This document shows, in pieces, positions 37,201-63,984 of a DNA stretch of 64,000 bases (the first letter of the stretch is position 1; each line of letters opens with the position of its first letter). The translations under genes and the position numbers were made by a program. The DNA comes from Pelodera strongyloides (taxonomy: Eukaryota; Nematoda; Chromadorea; Rhabditida; Rhabditidae). The notes below the pieces were generated by a model that did not search any database, was not told the DNA's origin, and worked only from the letters and a program-made list of their open reading frames with translations. The stretch lies in assembly GCA_036852015.1 (NCBI GenBank), contig JAANDG010000434.1, forward strand, positions 62,001 to 126,000. The letters run 5' to 3'.

Positions 37201-39289
37201 GCTTCTAACTATATAGCCCAGCGAAACATTGCGACGTATCATCCAGGCACATTCCTTTTTTAGGATTTGAAATTTTTTCGATATGTAGAGTCCAGCAAGT
37301 TGCAGACAATTTAGGAGGAATATAGTCAACAGAAACTAAGTTCTAACCCGTGTTTAATTTGGTATGGGTTCAAAAAGGAAAAGAAAATAGACGGAGACTC
37401 TTGGATAGAAATGTTTCCTCCTAACTTATATAGCCCAGAGAAAATTGCGGCGTATCAGCCCCGCGATATTAAGCTGCTTTTAGGCTTTGGCAATTTTTTC
37501 GATGTCCTAGAGTAGAGCAAGTTGCAGACAATTTAGGAGAAATATAGTCAACAGAAACTAAGTTCTTTCCCCAGGAAACTATTCTTGCGAGAAAGAGTTG
37601 CCTCTACTTATAGATATAGCCCAGTGAAACATAGCGACCATCAGCGAATATTGGAAAGACGCCTCAGGCGGCGGTAGCCGACTGGTTATTAAATAACACC
37701 ACAGAGTGTGTATCACAAGCAAATGAAGAAAAGTAGTAGTTCCAGTAGTTGTCATTTTAAAACATTGTTACAGCTTGGCGGTCGGCGAGCTACGTTCCCC
37801 GTCGCCCATAAACGTTCATTTACAATGGACGATGTGGTGATGGATTATGGATCCGACTTTGGTATTTCGGGACTTCCTCAGAAGATTGAGTACAAGGTTA
37901 GTTCGTTATTTGTTGCTTCTTTATCGATTACTTTGTTTGTTTGTACGTTTGTTTGTTTTAGGCACGATTTTGTAGTCTGTCTATTCCTTCTAGTATATTA
38001 TGCTGGTTGCTTTTGTATTTTGTATTTTTTTTTGTGAACTTTGTGCAATTTTTTTTTATAAAATGAGGTATACGACATTCGGTATGATCGCTTAAAGCGA
38101 AATGCCAGCTCCTTTGGAAAATTTGCATATGATAAGCAAATCCTATGTATCCTATGCTAACTTTGCGCGATAGCCGTGGACGATCGCGCAAAATTAGCAT
38201 AGGATACATAGGATTTGCTTATCATATGCAAATTTTCCAAAGGAGCTGGCATTTCGCTTTAATAATATCTGTTCCATTGTAGAATCAAGTGTAACCCAGC
38301 AAAATGCTGTTGTATTGTGAGTTTTACTGTGATTATCAATTGACACAATACAATGTTTAAAAAATTCAAATTTTCCCAATTAAAAAAAATTCCAATACAA
38401 TGTGAAAAAAAATCCAAATTTCCAGGAAATTTTGATTCCCGCTTTCCGCAAGGTGGACATGGTGGAAATGATGAAACAATATGCACAAGATGTCGATCTA
38501 GAAGAAGCTGAAGAGGAGGATCGAGCACATCGAGAACTTATTGAGCAGTTGCATCAGGACCTGGTTGAGAAGGAGAGGCAACAAGTTTGTGTGAGTCTTG
38601 GTGCTTTTTAATAGTTGAAATTTATTTATTAGTGAGATTAGTAGATGTATATGGCACATGTACATATTGTATTGTGTAGGTGGTGTGTATAACTGTTAAA
38701 GGGTATGTAACAAGTCCACTTTGATATATTTTATTTTAGATGAAGAAGGACCGACAAGTACTGTCGAAGCTATCGCAATGCTTGTCATCTGCGGAGAGTG
38801 AATCTCAGCCAGGATCACCTTGTTCGACCAGTGCGAAGAATACGGTTGGTTCGGTTGTTTATTTTTGTGCATAACTTATTAGAATAGAAGCGATCATATA
38901 GGTAAATCGATAAGGTAAAACCAGTAGTAAGTGGAAGAACCACGCATGATATTCCCTAGTGTGAGGTGTGAGGACTGAGACTGACTATCTACCTGTTTGT
39001 TTTTGATTTCACAAAAGCAACGTTCCGATTACAGAAAGAATTGTTCGTAAGTGCACATTTTAGGCGTACCGAGTTGATGTGTTGACAAGAAGTCTATATT
39101 TAAGCTTAGCTTTTTCAGTTAGTCTGTGGACTGTTTAAGCCTCATAATGATGATATTCCTCGAATTTAGGTGAATGGGGACTTTGCGTCATTGGAGGCCA
39201 CCATGTATGAGAGTCCTTCAATTGCCACGCCGTATCCTCCTAGGAAGTTCCTCCCAATGCCATGGGAATCTGTTGTATTGAAGAAATGA
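31272..39289 (+). CDS. PEHE-domain nuclear protein, KANSL1/MSL1-like
   Basis: Eighteen exons join in frame to 747 residues: 31272-31346, 31862-32026, 32184-32285, 32409-32650, 32993-33137, 33560-33665, 33936-34074, 34262-34382, 34500-34618, 34762-34880, 35006-35081, 35234-35306, 35571-35729, 35940-36035, 37774-37896, 38426-38584, 38740-38844, 39170-39289. The first 300 residues are Ser/Thr-rich and low complexity. Residues about 595-640 contain a DDVVMDYGS segment and KIEYKEILIPAFRKVD, matching the PEHE core VEKLQYKEILTPSWREVD of KANSL1, which docks the MOF-type acetyltransferase. Basic stretches (REKKKNRKRP) suggest nuclear import. A coiled-coil-like acidic helix follows. A role in an NSL/MSL-like H4 acetylation complex is inferred. 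The ATG follows CACTAG directly. The large intron 14 holds a Helitron-like element. Confidence 0.8.
31566..31758 (-). mobile_element. CAGGGTATA element, family F (copy 2)
   Basis: Inverted relative to the copy at 26983: on the minus strand it begins CAGGGTATAAATTCCGTGAG and contains AAATGGAGGTGGTT and CAATCCGGAGGTGGTTGGTG. A second partial arm follows at 31785-31850. It lies in intron 1 of the KANSL1-like gene. Confidence 0.7.
33246..33411 (+). mobile_element. TTAA MITE, family A (complete copy)
   Basis: It starts TTAAAGCGGTTTCTGAAGCG and ends GGCCGGTATTTCGCTTTAA, 166 bases, inside an intron of the KANSL1-like gene. The interior is nearly identical to the copy at 633. Confidence 0.85.
36231..37685 (+). 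mobile_element. Helitron-like non-autonomous element (copy 2, 1.46 kb)
   Basis: It begins TCTTATTATATAAAGTTGGG after an A and ends GCGGTAGCCGACTGG before a T, with GCCTCAGGCGGC inside the end. The first 180 bases match copy 1 (GATGTGCGTTACGCTCAGG, GCACTGAGCCATCTCAC). The interior adds diverged units around GAGCGATA (36740-36965) and a tandem repeat near 37097-37560 with TAGTCAACAGAAACTAAG spaced about 216 bases. It sits entirely in intron 14 of the KANSL1-like gene. Overlapping ORFs (36774-37151 and others) have no recognisable domain. Confidence 0.8.
38091..38262. mobile_element. TTAA palindromic MITE, family B (near-perfect hairpin)
   Basis: Flanked by TTAA on both sides (38091-38094, 38259-38262), it begins AGCGAAATGCCAGCTCC and ends GGAGCTGGCATTTCGCT. 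The two arms of about 75 bases differ by a single base that I can see (AACTTT against AATTTT) around a loop of roughly ten bases. It lies in the KANSL1-like intron between the two PEHE exons. No coding capacity. Confidence 0.92.
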
Positions 39290-42143
39290 AATGTGAGTTT
39301 TTTTTGCGTCGTGATTTACTTTAGTATTCTCATCTAGTTTACGATTATTGTAAAGTATATGAGATTATACTATTTTATAGTCTTCCTTCAAACTTCAAAC
39401 CTTGATTTTCCCATTATTTTGCCTGCGTTCAAGCAATATGACACGTGGTTAAAACGTATGTTGGACTAATTGTAGTATTTGAAGCCTATACAAAACGCAA
39501 AAAAATGTTCCCAAATCTGAGATCTGAAGTAACTAGAGACAGGGAATTTCTGTACACAAATCACAAATGCCAACCTTTGTAGAATCGGAATGTATTCATC
39601 ATCAGTGTCCGATCCCATGTTTTATTAGAATGGAAAATGGAACACAATTTACACATAACTTGTCCAGCATACGTTGACATACCACTTCAATTGATATTAT
39701 TGGAGTTATCGGGTTGTTTGCCATCCGTACTATTCATGTCTAAGTGTATTGTTTTCAGTTTCAGTTCGTTGTTTATGTGGTCGCTGCCGGTTATCGTCTC
39801 GGTGAATCCTTTTTACGAAGCTTTCTTTACACGGTAATATTGTTTTTTTTTTCATCGCACTGCGGTTCTATAATCACTGTTATTGGTCATACTTTTGCCC
39901 CGCATTCCCATGTTGATTGCATTGATTTTCTCAAGTTGTTAGTGTTTTTATTTTATTATTATTAGTCTTTGCGAATTATGTCTAGTATTTGTTTTTAAAT
40001 GTATAGGGTTTCTCGTGTCAAGATCAGTATTTTTATGCGCATTCTTTGGTTGGTTGAACATTTTAAATGTTTTGCCTGCCGATTGAAATTGTATGTTTAC
40101 TTTACGAATTAACATCCAATTTTTTTCATATTCTGACTTTTTCTTTTTTCGATCTTAGACTATAACATACAATCGAATATATTTACAATACCTCGTAAAG
40201 TACATGTACTTGAGGGTCAGGTAATGCTTTATAAAATCTCCTCATACTTATGATTCTCAGATTCACGGAATTTATTTTCTATACAATCATTTTGCAAGAT
40301 TATCGTAAACGATATGAGAATAGTATACTATACGTATACTTTTTTTTGTAAATATTGCTACTTTGGCTTGTATAACCGAGTGGAGGCGTTTGTTTGGTAC
40401 CAGCTGCATAGTTTTTTTTCTTTACAAACAATATTCTAGATTGATAGTCTCTCTTCCACAGTTATATGCATGTATAGCATTATCGAAACATTTTTTTTTT
40501 ATTTGTCCGAGAAATTGTCTGTTTTAGTTTTTAAGCGCTCTTTTTATGTGCCCTCTCATACGTAATTGACCATTTACGAAGTAGTTTAATATATATTTTG
40601 TTGAGCATAAAGCTACGTACAAAATTACAACCATTTGTTTTGTACTTATAATATTGAGTAGGTTCTTTTACATTGGATGTTTATATCTTGTTGTGTGCAT
40701 TGTTTATTGGAAGTATAAAATGTTACAAAACTTATTTGTTTTTGTGAATTCTGAATGTTGGAATGCATGATTGCTTATCGTTGAATGCTAGTGCGAGATT
40801 CTTGCTGTTGAATTATGGAACGTGCGCATATTTCAAAATTTCGGTGGATAATAGGTTTGTCCATGTGGTGTGGGGGTACCTGAGAATGTCTGAGATAGAG
40901 ACAACAAAACCATTCTAACCGCAGTATGGACGTTTGATTTGAACTAGAATTTTGAGCGAGAAATTAAGCGGAGTGTAGCGTATTCTGGTTTCATATTTTT
41001 TTTTATGTTTGAAGCTCAAGTTGGAAAGTTTGTGGCGTAGTTGGCTGTAGCACACACATGGTGGCCTGGTTGTTCGAGATGGAGACATTTGGTACGTAGG
41101 TGGTCCCAATTTGAACATTTTCCTAAGTGCCCATTTAAAAATCCTTGGGTATTACTTGGCGGTTGCCGACTCTATTTCATCACTGCTTGTTATGTACCAG
41201 CCCTATTACCGTAGTTCATCTCATGGGCGGTGTTTTTGCATGCACTTTCGCGGATTGCGATCTTTGGAATCGTCGGTGACGAAATTGTTGATGTCAACGT
41301 TTGGGAACTTCCAATCGCTGATTATGAATAGGTTCAACTTGTTTATTGATTGCTGACCGCAGCCATTGGCCTTTTTTATCATGTCCTGGATGTAGCAGAT
41401 ATACAGATATGTATGTATATGTAGCAGATATGTATGTCTCACATGTTATTGAAGTACTATTTAGTTACATATTTGTTTTAAATTTCGCTGTTGTCTTTTC
41501 CATCCTTCGTAGTGAAGCCACCTTTTGTGTGTGTCTGTGAATAGAAACGATCCGATTCCCCATCTACATATGTAGTTGCTTCATTTCGACGGAGTTATTC
41601 CCTCATTTTCTAGGGCCTCTAGTTATATGAAAAGTTTCCAATTATATATTAAACAAATCTCCCTTGCCACTTCCCAATTAATTGTCGTCACGGTGCTATA
41701 TTTTGAGGCTTTGTCGAAAGGTTTTTTCATCCTCGATTAATCCGTGCGAACTTTTTGGATTATCCGTTCCGTGCGAATCACGTTATTATAACGGTTCCTA
41801 TGGCAACTAATCCTGTTAATTTCAATATTAACGAAATATAATAGGAAAATGTCTTCTTGTGCGGCGGCAAAGAACCCACAAGATGACAAATTATAGAGGT
41901 TCTTTTGAAATCTGCGTATGTACTTTCATATTTGCTGAACTATTTGTGTGTTTCTTTGGGTACGAATGAAATTCTGGATAACTGGAAACTCAATTATATG
42001 CAGTAAACGAAATTATGCTCCATTCAATACATTCTGTGCTGAAAATACACAATAGTGCCCTTAAATTTATTGACTCGTGCTGTCGTACTGCATACGGTTA
42101 CGAACCACGTGTCATAACGCTTTAAATTGTTTTCGAATTTAAG
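39290..42143. other. Intergenic region KANSL1-like to YME1L
   Basis: 2.85 kb. It carries an inverted partial copy of a KANSL1-like exon (39526-39618) and an inverted repeat pair at 39323-39360 / 40298-40335. The rest is AT-rich. Minus-strand frames 40915-41118 and 41221-41442 are open but unrecognised. I see no supportable gene. Confidence 0.5.
39526..39618 (-). pseudogene. Inverted copy of KANSL1-like exon 13 end
   Basis: Read on the minus strand it gives GGACACTGATGATGAATACA, TTCCGATTCTACAAAGGTTG and CAGAAATTCCCTGTCTCTAG, matching 35690-35765 (end of exon 13 and start of the next intron) at roughly nine bases in ten. The exon reading frame (SDTDDEYIPI) is recognisable but one C is lost. 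Placed 240 bases after the stop, in opposite orientation. Confidence 0.8.
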
Positions 42144-50437
<8,294 letters not shown>

Positions 50438-51778
50438 CTGTAAGGTACCTTGGAGAAGTTAATAACATAGGTAAACGCTTATTTCTGGGCCCTGGGAGGT
50501 CTGCTTTTGTAATTTCTGTATCTTTCTATTTGTATGCGTTATATTTATGTGTTGATTTCCCCAGAGTTTCGGTCGATGATCTCTGCGTCTAGGGGAAGCT
50601 CTTAGCTGATCGTTTCTCATATTTTATTATTTTCGTTCGAGTTCTTTTTCTTGTTTTCTTTGACGTTGAATGCATTGGAATCGTTTAAAATTACGTTTTC
50701 TTCAACAGTTTCCTTAATTCTCTATTTATTTGAACGTCTTATTAAGACATCATTTCCTTATTTTGATGTTGAAGAAATATTCCATTTGCATGCATATCTT
50801 CTACTGGTAGATTATAGAAATCAACTAGAGCTAGAGCATAGTGTTGTGTTTATGTTTCCAAATCTTACTACCATCTGTTAGCTATCGTCAGGCTTAGGTT
50901 AATATTATTAAAATGGGTTCTTACTCAATAAAAACTAAATTAAAAAGAATATTTTATAGTATTAAATTAGTTTAAGACTTTATTCGTCAAGGGCCACTCC
51001 TTACTAGTGTGCAAAAGTTTAAATATATATGTATTTACTAAGATGTGCATATTTTTCTCGTGTGATATTTGAACAAAGGTATTGGCTTGGCAATCCTTGA
51101 ATAAAGATCTTTGTTTTTGGTTGAAATCAACAATTATCATGAAGAGAGCTAACGTAACAAACGACTACAACAAGTTTCCTACAATTCACTACAACTACGA
51201 GTGGAACTCCAAAACAAACAAAGTACCAACCTGTTTAGAACAGCACAAATACTATATGGTTGGTACGTTAGAAGTAGAGGTTTTCTTCTTACGTAACAAA
51301 GTACCATATTTACACCTTATTAGACACTAACAAGACAGTAATCAATTAAAATGACATTAAAAAACCATTATTAGGCTGCAAAGTTGTCATCAGAATAAGT
51401 TTTAAAAGAATACGGAAACAACTAAACACTGCAGATCAACGGAACTTGAGGGTGACTGACGATGGATATAATTTATGCCACAGTGTACACCTGTGGTTTA
51501 ACCATCCAGCGGAACGAGCGCTTGGCCAAAGAACCCCGGCTGAATTTGTGGCGCAATCGACGTGTGTAGCTGCGACCGACCACCTAAACCGCAACACCGT
51601 GAATTTTATTATTTACATGCCGGGCCAAATCGTCGCAGACAGAAAAAATTAACACATGAATCCAAGTAACATGTTGAAGAAATACGATATCTAAGATACG
51701 GTAATATATGCTAGCATCGTGAGATATGCCGTTGTTGTCAGAGTTTCTAGGACATCAAGATGTGTCCACCTATCACTT
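50438..51778. other. Convergent spacer YME1L / MRPL44
   Basis: 1.34 kb between two converging genes; AATAAA at 50927 fits the YME1L 3' end. Plus-strand frames at 50651-50881, 51082-51330 and 51446-51652 are open. The last resembles a short integrase-like peptide (WFNHPAERALGQRTPAEF), but I cannot place it in a family. No gene called. Confidence 0.5.
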
Positions 51779-54484
51779 TCAGTCAAGTTGCCAAGGCCAA
51801 GCCAAAAAAAATAAACTGACCGACTGCACTTCGTTTCTGTACCGTAGAGCCTGCTCAACAACATTCAAGGGTTCAGCAGGTGCATCTTCAATAACTCCGA
51901 CATTCACTCTGAAAATAAAATCACCTGAATGTACATTGTTGGAGGCAGCATAAACCTGTCTAGCAGATACAAAGAAAGACAACGCGCAGTGTAATAGCTT
52001 TCACCACCACATCAACTACAAGTACTGACTGATAGCGATTAAAGCACGAGAATCAGAATCGAATCCAACAAACTAGCCACTAAAAAGAGTTACGAGATGG
52101 CTCACGGAAACAACGAAAATAAGCCAAGGTTTTTCTAGATATAAAACTCACCCCTCTCCACACATCTCTGCCAAGGTTTTATGTGGCTTGGCATAATCTG
52201 CCAAATTCAGCGAAAGAGCGCGATCACCAAAGAAGAAAAGCCTGAAACGAAAATTCAGATTTCATATGTCAGAATAAGTCGGATGAAAATAGTACAGACA
52301 CCGACTACAGTCTTGGCTCCTAGCTACGAAAGTCCAAAAATCACTAAAACTATAACCTATACACCAAATTATGCTAATATAAAACCGACACAACGTTTCG
52401 ACTTGGACAAAATCATAGATCGGGGATCTCAGCAGAGTATGTTTTATTGTTAACCATCAATAAAAATGAAACAAATGAAGAAAAAGATCTCACCTATCTG
52501 AAGTGACTCCCCACATTCTGAGCAAACCCTCTCTGGCCGCCAAATCGCAGGCAATTTCCAAAGTTTCGCCAGCACTCTGCCCGACCAATTGTTCCTTGTC
52601 CGCATAGATTCCAACAACAAAAACAGCCTCGGCACTGAATTCACCGGCGCTACGCAGGATACGCGGTTCAACCTGCAAACGCGTAAACTATAAGACTGTC
52701 TATCAGCAGATAATTGCTCTTCAGAGGCCAGGCCAGACTATTTTCCACAGGCAGCAAGTGCAATCATCTGTTGGCGAGATAGCGCTAAAATAGTTTTTAT
52801 ACGAAACAGCAAGTTTCAAGGAAATGATGTAAAGTAAAACTGGCTGGTTCACCTAGTTAACGATTCACTTATACGAAACATCAAGTTTCAGGGAAATGAT
52901 GTAAAGCCATGCTGGTTCACCTACTAATAGGTAATATGCTCGTTCGAAGAAGCATTCGGGTTTCCTATATGGCTATAAGTGCATTAACTCATGTCTCGTA
53001 GCCCATACCTTACTGCTCACAGGAGAAATTCGAACAACTTGATCTCCAATGAGGAAAGGAAAACTAATCAGAATTACCTCTTGAGCTCCTTGCTTTTTCA
53101 ATAGAGCCTCAAACACTTGCAGTGGTTCAGCAAGGGGCAGTGCCTCACAGAAATCAACATCCAAAAGTTGGGGAATCTGAATTCAAACAAATTTGATTTG
53201 AAAAGTTTTGTGCACAGATCAGTGATCAGATTCGTTGAGAAACGGCATTACTGAATACAACTCCACTCGCACAGAAGACCAAAACCGCTTCATACTAAAA
53301 AGGAGAAAAATGTTGCAGTTGTGAGTTGTGAAATATACATATTTAACTTTTTTGAAACTTCAACAGCCTACAGAGGATCGAAACTAGCAAAACATCCCAA
53401 TGCACGAAAAAAACTCACAATAAAGTCCACAGCTACTTGGCGTGCGCGATTCTCCCCCATTGCGCCAACAGTGGCCCTCAAACAGTCAGCGACGCTCTTC
53501 TGTGAAACGGGGTGCTCACCGGTGCGCACCAGAGTGCTCACTCCTAAACAGGGAATACTATAAGTAGGCATAACGGTTACAATATATCAGATCCAATAAC
53601 AAAAACCACTACCACAGGAATACGTAAAGCAACCGGCGATCAAAACATCAAGCCGAGCAAAAAAAACAACTATTTTAAGTCAAAACATAAGAAGAGCCAC
53701 ATACCAATAGCGCCGCCAACTTTAGAAAGAATGTCATCTCCAACAAGTTCAGAAGCCACAGCCTTAATGAAATCCTCCGGAGCGTTGGGAAGTTGGTGCC
53801 GAAGATACGAAGAAACTGTACTGGAGAGTACGACAGAACCTAAACGCTGGTACAATAACACAGTTCATTCAACACAGCAGAAACGAACAAACAACACAAA
53901 GAGATGTAAACAAAGCATTCCGTGCCAATAAAAAACTACCACATCCACATGCAACTAACTTAGTGTTCCACTTCGTCAAACTTTCTAAATAATATCACTA
54001 GTTAACTTACCCCGCTCTCTGAGTTCTGTATGAGCAGCGCTCCCCTCAACTTCGGCATCTCCCATAGATGGTTTTACTGCCGACGACCCGTCTGAAAAAT
54101 ATAAGCGTACCCGTGGCTTTCAAACGCACATACTCAGCAACAACTCACAAGTGCACTCGTGAAAGAATGAGACAAATCTCAATTAGAGTTCTTAAAAAAA
54201 GCATTCCAGATCCAGCCACTTTAACCGGAGTGTTGTTGTAATGCTAACAAAACCCCTACCTTCCACATCATTCCTCTCCGCATAGCTTTCCGTAGTAAGC
54301 GCTTGGACCCAAGTGTCTGCAGATACTTCAGGAGCACCAATCCTATGTCCAAGAGCGTAAAGTTCGGCAGAGTAGTCCCTAAAGCAAACTTTTATTAAAG
54401 GTACCATATGTCTCTTACCTAAACGGGTTAAACCCAACCACTTCCACTATACATCCTACCTAAATCTGGTTTCTCTGGCTTGTT
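51779..54484 (-). CDS. MRPL44: Mitochondrial ribosomal protein mL44
   Basis: Eight confident exons join in frame: 54260-54378, 54011-54091, 53705-53839, 53419-53543, 53078-53176, 52494-52672, 52152-52241, 51779-51908, giving about 319 residues against 332 in human. mL44 is a large-subunit protein of the mitochondrial ribosome with an inactive RNase III fold and a double-stranded RNA-binding region. Seen: RDYSAELYALGHRIG, LPNAPEDFIKAVASELVG, DCLRATVGAMGENRARQVAV (RNase III-like helices), LLDVDFCEALPLAEPLQV and AEAVFVVGIYADKEQLV. The start is unresolved: either an upstream exon ending KQARETRF- at about 54460, or ATG 54402 after an in-frame TTTAG. It follows MCCC2 on the same strand by under 0.6 kb, so an operon is likely. 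Confidence 0.88.
52790..52925. repeat. Tandem duplication in an MRPL44 intron
   Basis: ACGAAACAGCAAGTTTCAAG through CTGGTTCACCTA is repeated with a few changes (CGAAACATCAAGTTTCAGGG onwards) about 70 bases later. Both copies end near GGTTCACCTA. Confidence 0.75.
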
Positions 54485-54956
54485 TCGTTACGAAAATAAC
54501 ATAAAATTAAAAAAACTCAAAAATTTATTAATACAAAGGATACAGAATCCAGAATAAAAGAAATTTACATTGCACAACAATCACCTAAGAAATAAGAAAT
54601 GAGAAAATATACAAGCATATGAAGAGCTGTAGTTCCTAGTTATCAAAAATATGAAGAAAAACAATCGATATATGTATAAATGCACCGAAATGATATAATG
54701 TATTAAGACTCTCACAGGAATAAGATTGACAAAAACCTCCAAATAAGCCACTAAAACTATCTAATTATATGGCACACGGGCCTACGATTACTGTATATTA
54801 TTCGTATTATATGCATATGCTACGGGCATATTCTACAGTAGAAAACATCAAAACTGATACATAGTCGTAAATAAAAAACATACCAAGGTATGGGGCTGCT
54901 ATTCCTATACTTACTAATCTAAACAAGGCAAAAGCAAAATTCAACCAACAGACGTT

Positions 54957-61835
<6,879 letters not shown>

Positions 61836-62586
61836 CTGAAACAGAAATATTAAGCTGGAAAAAAATAGCTGCTCGAGACCGGGAGGAACAGAAATAGCTC
61901 ACAAACATGGAATTCACATTTTCTCTAGTACGGGTGGACGCCTAGATCACGCGCCGATATCATACAACTATGTATATAGCATTACAGATATCCATATCAT
62001 TAGCTAGTTTCGACTTTTAAGTTGTGTTGCACCAAACGTTCCGGTGCTCATTTGTCGCACTACTGAAAAGTAACTAACAAGTTCAAAAAGTATATACAAC
62101 TATATTCACCCTGAATAATAGAATCATCTTCGCATGTTAGTCGTGTACTATGCTCATTTTTCTCTTCTGCATTTGTTATTGTTTTATTTAGTTTTAGTCA
62201 TGTTTTTTTTTATTTTTTTTTTTTTTTTTTTGTTCTGTTTTGATTAAAACACACGAAGAAAATTTTTCAAGGGCAATAGGTTCCGCCTACTACACAGAAG
62301 TGTCGCGGGGTCCCATAGCGGACTGTGTATGGTGTTGGCGGCAAATTTGTTTCGGCTTGGCCAATTTAAACCTGGGGGACGCTTGCACAAATCTACGACT
62401 GCGAAAAAAACGACCAAATTGACTCATGTTGGCGATTATCACTTTTACCAATTTTTATAGTTTTACGCTTTTAACGCTTTTAACAGCCTTATATAAATAT
62501 TACAATTCACGTCAAAATCATTCGCTACATACAATATTCTTGTTATATCTGTGTTCCATTTGGCGGAACGCTCATCGGCTCATCCG

Positions 62587-62688
62587 ATGGAAAAAAAATT
62601 ACTGAGCGTTTTGTTGGTCGTTCTCTTTGTTCACCGCATACCCGCTCAAATTGGCTTTCTTAACATATGGATGATTAGAAAACTCAAA
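62587..62688 (+). CDS. Candidate signal-peptide ORF or first exon
   Basis: ATG at 62587 opens a 33-codon frame that begins MEKKLLSVLLVVLFVHRIPA, an excellent signal peptide with a likely cut after PA, and stops at TAG shortly after. A TATATAAATA box lies about 95 bases upstream (62489). No good splice donor precedes the stop. It could be a very short secreted peptide, the first exon of a gene whose donor has decayed, or chance. The Helitron-like element 100 bases downstream may have broken a longer gene. Confidence 0.35.
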
Positions 62689-62788
62689 ATCTAGCCTAGC
62701 ACACCCTGGAATGACTGGTAACCAGTGACGCCCAGCAAACAGCCGCACGTCTAGTGGCCCAGTATGCAAACGCGTGAATTCCTAACCA

Positions 62789-63018
62789 TCTTATTATATA
62801 AAAGAGTAACTGCAGCGTGCGCCAGCACTCACATTACGGAAGTAGAATTCGAATAAATTGTTCCGCTTCGGGTATAAAAGAGTGCCGCAGCTCAAATTAG
62901 AATATACTCATGTTAAAAGAACGATGTGTGTCTTTATTCGAAAGACTTTCATCTACGTTACAGACGTTTCATAAGTAAGAAAGTATGGAAAGACGCCTCA
63001 GGCGGCGTAGCCGTCTGG
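62789..63018 (+). mobile_element. Helitron-like element (copy 3, 230 bases)
   Basis: It starts TCTTATTATATAAAAGAGTA after an A and ends GGCGGCGTAGCCGTCTGG before a T, with GCCTCAGGCGGC inside the end: the same termini as copies 1 and 2. The interior is short and different. Confidence 0.8.
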
Positions 63019-63737
63019 TAATACATAAATAAAAAGCACGGATATAAAACACGCACTAAAAGAAGTTTAATGCAGTTGCATGCTGATTTATTATATTGGA
63101 CACTACTATTCGCACTTTGTCTAGACCAAAAAGTATCAGTATAAGTAAAATATCGAACCTACGAAAACATGCTGCAGCATAAAACAACACTAAAACACAA
63201 ATACAACATTATTATAAAAACATGCAACAAACGTAAACTAAAACATTAAAATATTATTGATTGGATAATATATAATTTGTGTCATTATGAGTGACTAAAT
63301 AATCTAAATTCAAAATCCATATGTGTACGATAACTGTGGTAGATTTTTAATGTTACAAAATTTAGGATTTTGGAAAGATTTTGCGAAAAATCGATAGCAG
63401 GATGAAACATTCCTGCTATAACGAAGTACATGTGAGAGTTCCATTGTTGAGACGGTTCTCTGTAATGTGACAAAGACGCTGATTGGCATCGTGGCGACTT
63501 CACGGCCACTATTTTTTCTTGAAAACGGTCGGCAAATGGTCTTTCAGAAGTTGTCAAATGTCCCCAAATGGCTTTTCTGTACGGTGGAAAACTTGGTGCC
63601 CGTCTACCGCGAGTTTGTTTGATCTCAGTGGCTCGTTGGTTTCTTTTGTATGTCTGTCAATACCATTATGCAAAAACCACCCATTGTGACTGTCCTTGCT
63701 CAGGGCCGTTGCCCGTTGCCATATTTTTTTTATCTTC

Positions 63738-63741
63738 ATTT

Positions 63742-63788
<47 letters not shown>

Positions 63789-63893
63789 TCTTGCTTTCTT
63801 GCTTTCTTGCTTTCTTGCTTGCTTGCTTTCTTGCTTTCTTGCTTTCTTGCTTTCTTGCTTGCTTGCTTGCTTGCTTTCTTGCTTTCTTGCTTT

Positions 63894-63984
<91 letters not shown>

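Noticed and set aside
41221..41442. Minus-strand frame ending NFVTDDSKDRNPRKCMQKHRP
   Set aside because: It has a gene-like look, but I found no adjoining exon or family; left out for lack of support.
51446..51652. Frame with WFNHPAERALGQRTPAEF, reminiscent of an integrase end
   Set aside because: The resemblance is short and lacks catalytic residues; no flanking element ends were found.
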